11,057 nt of DNA, taken from NCBI GenBank assembly GCA_046728075.1, contig JBKPDV010000300.1:1-11057 (forward strand). The letters are read 5' to 3'. The position numbers and the translations under genes are program-made. How positions within the stretch are numbered: the stretch's first letter is position 1; each line of letters begins with the position of its first letter. This document shows, piece after piece, positions 8,140-11,057 of the stretch. The notes beneath the pieces are model-generated. The model made no database searches, had not been told where the DNA came from, and saw nothing but the letters and a program-made list of their open reading frames with translations. The stretch comes from JBKPDV01 sp046728075 (lineage in GTDB: Bacteria > Acidobacteriota > Thermoanaerobaculia > UBA5066 > Gp7-AA6).

Positions 8140-11046
8140 ATGCGGTGGCGAGGGCTGGTGGGGGTGTGGCTGCTCGGCGCCGCGGTCGCCTCGGCCCAGT
8201 CTCCGGCGGCGGACTGGCGCACCGTTGAGACCAGCCACTTCCGCGTTCATTTTCCGGCGCCGTTCGAGACCTGGGCCCGGCACGTCGCTTCTCGCATCGA
8301 GTCGATCCACGCGCGGGTGACGGATTACGTGGGCTACAACCCCACGCTGCCGATCGAAGTGCTCATCGAAGACCCGGCCGCCGCCGCCAACGGCCTGGCT
8401 TTTCCCTTTCTGGACCGGCCCGTCATCGTGCTCTGGACCTCACCGCCCGAATCGGAGTCCTCCATCGGCGGGTTCGCCGACTGGCCGGACCTCGTCTTGA
8501 CGCACGAGATGACGCATATCGTTCATCTCCTGCGTCCGCGCCGCCAGTCACGGGATCTCCTCGCCCGCTTCTCTCCGCGTCCGATCGGGCCTGTCCTGCG
8601 AAAGTCGCCGCGTTGGGCGATCGAAGGCTACGCGACGCTCGTGGAAGGGGCGCTGACGGGAGCGGGCCGCCCGCAGGGGAGCTTCCGGGCAATGGTGATG
8701 CGGCGATTCGCCATGGAGGGGAAACTTCCCGACTATAAGGATTTGAACTTCCTCTCGGGTTGGATCAGTGGCTCCGCGCCGTATCTGGTCGGCTCGACGT
8801 ATCTCGAATGGCTCGAGGCGCGGGAGGGGCGTGGCAGCCTCCAGCGGCTTTGGAAGCGTCTGGTCTCGCGCCGAGGAGGCAGCTTCGAGACCGCCTTCCG
8901 AGCAATCTTCGGCGACTCGCCTCGGGACCTCTATGACCGTTTTCGCGCCGAGACGACCGAGCGCGCGATCGGCGAAGAGAAGCGATTGAGAAGCGCCGGT
9001 CTGGTCGAAGGAGAGCTCTGGCAGAAACTGAAGGGAACGACGATCTCACCTCAGGTCAGCCCGGACGGCACGCGGCTCCTGGCGCGGCGCGAGGCCCGCC
9101 GAGGGCGGGGAGAGATCGTGATCTGGGACCTCGAAGAGAGCGCGGAGGAAAAGCGGGAGCGGGATCGGCGACGCGAACGCGAAGAACGCGTCCTGCGCGA
9201 CCCGGAAGAAGTCCGCGATCGACCGGAGGAGGCGCCGCCGCGCCGTCCGCGCTGGAGCCTTCCGGCCTTGAATGGCTATGCGACCCGGGAACCGCGCTGG
9301 ATGCCCGACGGGAAGAGCGTTCTGTTTTCGCGCCGCTCGCCCGACGCGGAAGGAGTCCTTCGGTCCGATCTCTACCTTTGGGATCCCATCCGCGGGTCGG
9401 TTCGCCGCGTGACGCGGTTGGCGGACGTCGCGGTGGCCGACCCGGCGCCGAACGGAAAATTCGCCATCGGCGTCCGCAACCGTTTCGGCCTGTCGCACCT
9501 GGTGTCGATCGAGCTCGAGTCGGGAAGAGTCTCGCTCCTGCCGCCCGATCTGTCGCGCGAAGATCCCTGGCGCGTTTGGATCCACCCGCGCTTCTCGCCG
9601 GATGGTCGCCACCTGGCGGCGCTCGTCCACTCTGGATCGAAGTGGCGGCTGGTCCTCCTGGGCGCGGATGGTCAGGGACTCCGGGAGCTTGCCGTCTCCG
9701 GCGCGCCGGTCGGTCCGCCCGGCTGGAGCCCGGACGGCTCGCGCCTGTATGTGTCGACCGACGCAACGGGAATCTGGAACATCGAGTCGATCTCCCTCGC
9801 CGGCGGACCGCCGCGAGCTCTCACGCGAGTCACCGGCGGCGCGCTTGCTCCCGCGCCCACTCCGGACGGAAAGGAGATCTTCTACCTCGACGCGACCGCA
9901 AGAGGCTTCGATCTGCGGAGGCTTCGTCTGGGTTCCCGCGAAATCGCGGCCCTGCCTCCGCCGGCGGATTCCGCCGAGCGCTTCCCGATTCTTCCGCCCC
10001 CCGCCGTCGAGCCGACGAAATCTGTCGCGCCTTCCGAAGAGCCCGTCGGCCCGCATCATTCCTATCGAATCGCGCAAAGCTACGTCACGCGGCTCTTTTT
10101 CTCGCAGTCTCTGGGCCCTTCGGGGTCGGCCTTTCAGGCGGGTCTCGAAGGTTCCGACGTGATCGGCCGTTTCCAATGGATCGCCCTGGGCTCGGTCGGC
10201 AACGTCGCCGGCCCGCGAGGCGGATCCCTCTCCTCCGCGTATCGCAGATGGCCGGTGGCGATTCGGGCAGCCCTCTTCACCGCACTGGAACGGCCCGGAG
10301 CCCAGGAGGTCCTGCTCCGGCCCGAGTTCGATCAGGATCGGCGCGGCGGCTTCGTGGAGGGTCAATGGCAGCGGGCTCTCGACGGAGGGGAAATCCGGCT
10401 CTCGCTCGGCGGCGGCTCGACGCGCGTGGAAGCGCTCGACTCGGACAAGACCTTTCGGCGAGACGTCGCGGCGGTGCGCACGGGTGGATCGCTCGAGAGG
10501 AGCCGCGGCCACTTCGGGGCGATTCTCGATTGGGACATCGCCGGGTCGAGCGGGCGCACCGACGGATCGAGCTGGTCGCAGGCGCTCGCCGGCGGGCGCC
10601 TGACCGCGTTGGCCGGGAAGATCAAATTGCGGCTCTCGGGGCACCGAGGCGAGATGAGCGGCTCTCCCACGCAGTTCGATCTCTTCTCGATCGGCGGCGC
10701 GCCCTCCTCGATCCTTCCCGAGGGGGTCGACCTGAACAGGCTTCGGAATCCGGCCCTGCCGGCCCATGTCCAGATCGGCCGGAAGGCGGAGGACTGGCGC
10801 ACGGAGCTCTCTCCGTACGAGTTTCCGATGTCGCTGTTCTACCAACGCACCCGCGCGTGGAGCTCGACCGAGGGAAAACCCGATGCCGTCCGGATCTACG
10901 GCGCGGAGCTGCGCTTCGACGAGTCGTTGCTGCGCTCCCTCGTGCTCGGCTCCTTCGATTTTTACGCCGGAGTCGCCCGCATCGAGAGCCGCGAGCCCTC
11001 GTTTGCGAGCACGCGGCTCTATGCGGGGGTGGTTTATCACCCGTAG
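8140..11046 (+). CDS. Secreted gluzincin-like metallopeptidase with TolB/PD40 propeller and C-terminal barrel-like domain
   Basis: 968-residue exported protein of unknown role, with no cysteine. ATG 8140 gives a Sec signal peptide (Arg2, Arg4, hydrophobic core, ASA|Q cleavage after A19). No good ribosome site precedes it. Residues about 20-300 resemble peptidase-MA-like gluzincins: an ETSHFRVHF strand (30-38), HEMTH at 122-126 (Zn ligands H122 and H126, catalytic E123), and the likely third ligand E162 in PRWAIEGYA. Six TolB/PD40-type repeats follow, with S/T/M/A-P-D/N-G turns at 307, 388, 436, 486, 530 and 574, fitting one six-bladed propeller. A Glu/Arg-rich stretch (332-371) separates repeats 1 and 2. 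A Pro-rich linker (about 605-641) leads to about 327 residues of alternating strands and Gly/Arg-rich turns that look like an outer-membrane beta-barrel. Inferred location is the outer membrane with a periplasmic or surface peptidase. Peptidase activity is likely but unproven; the barrel is the least certain part. Confidence 0.85.
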   Translation: MRWRGLVGVWLLGAAVASAQSPAADWRTVETSHFRVHFPAPFETWARHVASRIESIHARVTDYVGYNPTLPIEVLIEDPAAAANGLAFPFLDRPVIVLWTSPPESESSIGGFADWPDLVLTHEMTHIVHLLRPRRQSRDLLARFSPRPIGPVLRKSPRWAIEGYATLVEGALTGAGRPQGSFRAMVMRRFAMEGKLPDYKDLNFLSGWISGSAPYLVGSTYLEWLEAREGRGSLQRLWKRLVSRRGGSFETAFRAIFGDSPRDLYDRFRAETTERAIGEEKRLRSAGLVEGELWQKLKGTTISPQVSPDGTRLLARREARRGRGEIVIWDLEESAEEKRERDRRREREERVLRDPEEVRDRPEEAPPRRPRWSLPALNGYATREPRWMPDGKSVLFSRRSPDAEGVLRSDLYLWDPIRGSVRRVTRLADVAVADPAPNGKFAIGVRNRFGLSHLVSIELESGRVSLLPPDLSREDPWRVWIHPRFSPDGRHLAALVHSGSKWRLVLLGADGQGLRELAVSGAPVGPPGWSPDGSRLYVSTDATGIWNIESISLAGGPPRALTRVTGGALAPAPTPDGKEIFYLDATARGFDLRRLRLGSREIAALPPPADSAERFPILPPPAVEPTKSVAPSEEPVGPHHSYRIAQSYVTRLFFSQSLGPSGSAFQAGLEGSDVIGRFQWIALGSVGNVAGPRGGSLSSAYRRWPVAIRAALFTALERPGAQEVLLRPEFDQDRRGGFVEGQWQRALDGGEIRLSLGGGSTRVEALDSDKTFRRDVAAVRTGGSLERSRGHFGAILDWDIAGSSGRTDGSSWSQALAGGRLTALAGKIKLRLSGHRGEMSGSPTQFDLFSIGGAPSSILPEGVDLNRLRNPALPAHVQIGRKAEDWRTELSPYEFPMSLFYQRTRAWSSTEGKPDAVRIYGAELRFDESLLRSLVLGSFDFYAGVARIESREPSFASTRLYAGVVYHP

Positions 11047-11057
11047 GCGGGAAGCGG

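Noticed and set aside
8158..8166. Alternative GTG starts for the protease-propeller-barrel gene, preceded by GAGGG
   Set aside because: Starting at either GTG would remove both N-terminal arginines and shorten the signal peptide too much. The ATG at 8140 gives a normal Sec signal.
9046..11040. Antisense open frame of about 664 codons over the propeller and barrel-like region
   Set aside because: It has no domain pattern and the sense strand carries clear PD40 repeats, so this is a shadow frame.

Overview
The window is GC-rich and gene-dense: five genes, all on the + strand, with almost no non-coding DNA. It looks like chromosomal sequence from a Gram-negative (diderm) bacterium, because it encodes a complete tripartite efflux route to the outer membrane plus a secreted protein that seems to end in an outer-membrane barrel. 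High GC, a TTG start and the protease-propeller-barrel gene would fit Acidobacteriota or a similar environmental phylum. That placement is a weak guess and no marker gene confirms it.

Bases 2-8098 hold an RND multidrug-efflux operon in the order adaptor (3' end only), permease 1, permease 2, outer-membrane factor. This matches mdtABC of enterobacteria and, with its own outer-membrane factor, muxABC-opmB of Pseudomonas. The first permease is clearly MdtB-type and the second MdtC-type. All three junctions are 4-base stop/start overlaps (TTGA, ATGA, ATGA), so the genes are probably translationally coupled. The expected machine is a heteromeric MdtB/MdtC trimer in the inner membrane, linked by the MdtA-like adaptor to an OprM/NodT-type outer-membrane lipoprotein. 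Both permeases keep the proton-relay Asp pair, Lys and Arg. MdtB is unusual in carrying an uncharged Ser/Gly/Ala/Thr-rich insertion of about 53 residues in its second periplasmic region.

A 41-base gap (8099-8139) follows, containing a possible sigma-54 -24/-12 element. Then comes a 968-residue secreted protein (8140-11046) with four parts: a signal peptide, a gluzincin-like metallopeptidase domain (HEMTH plus a downstream Glu), a six-repeat TolB/PD40-type propeller interrupted by a Glu/Arg-rich stretch, and a C-terminal beta-rich region that resembles an outer-membrane barrel. This is the least explained gene here and the best candidate for new biology. Its link to the efflux operon is only proximity and strand.

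I see no RNA genes, mobile elements, CRISPR arrays or convincing terminators.
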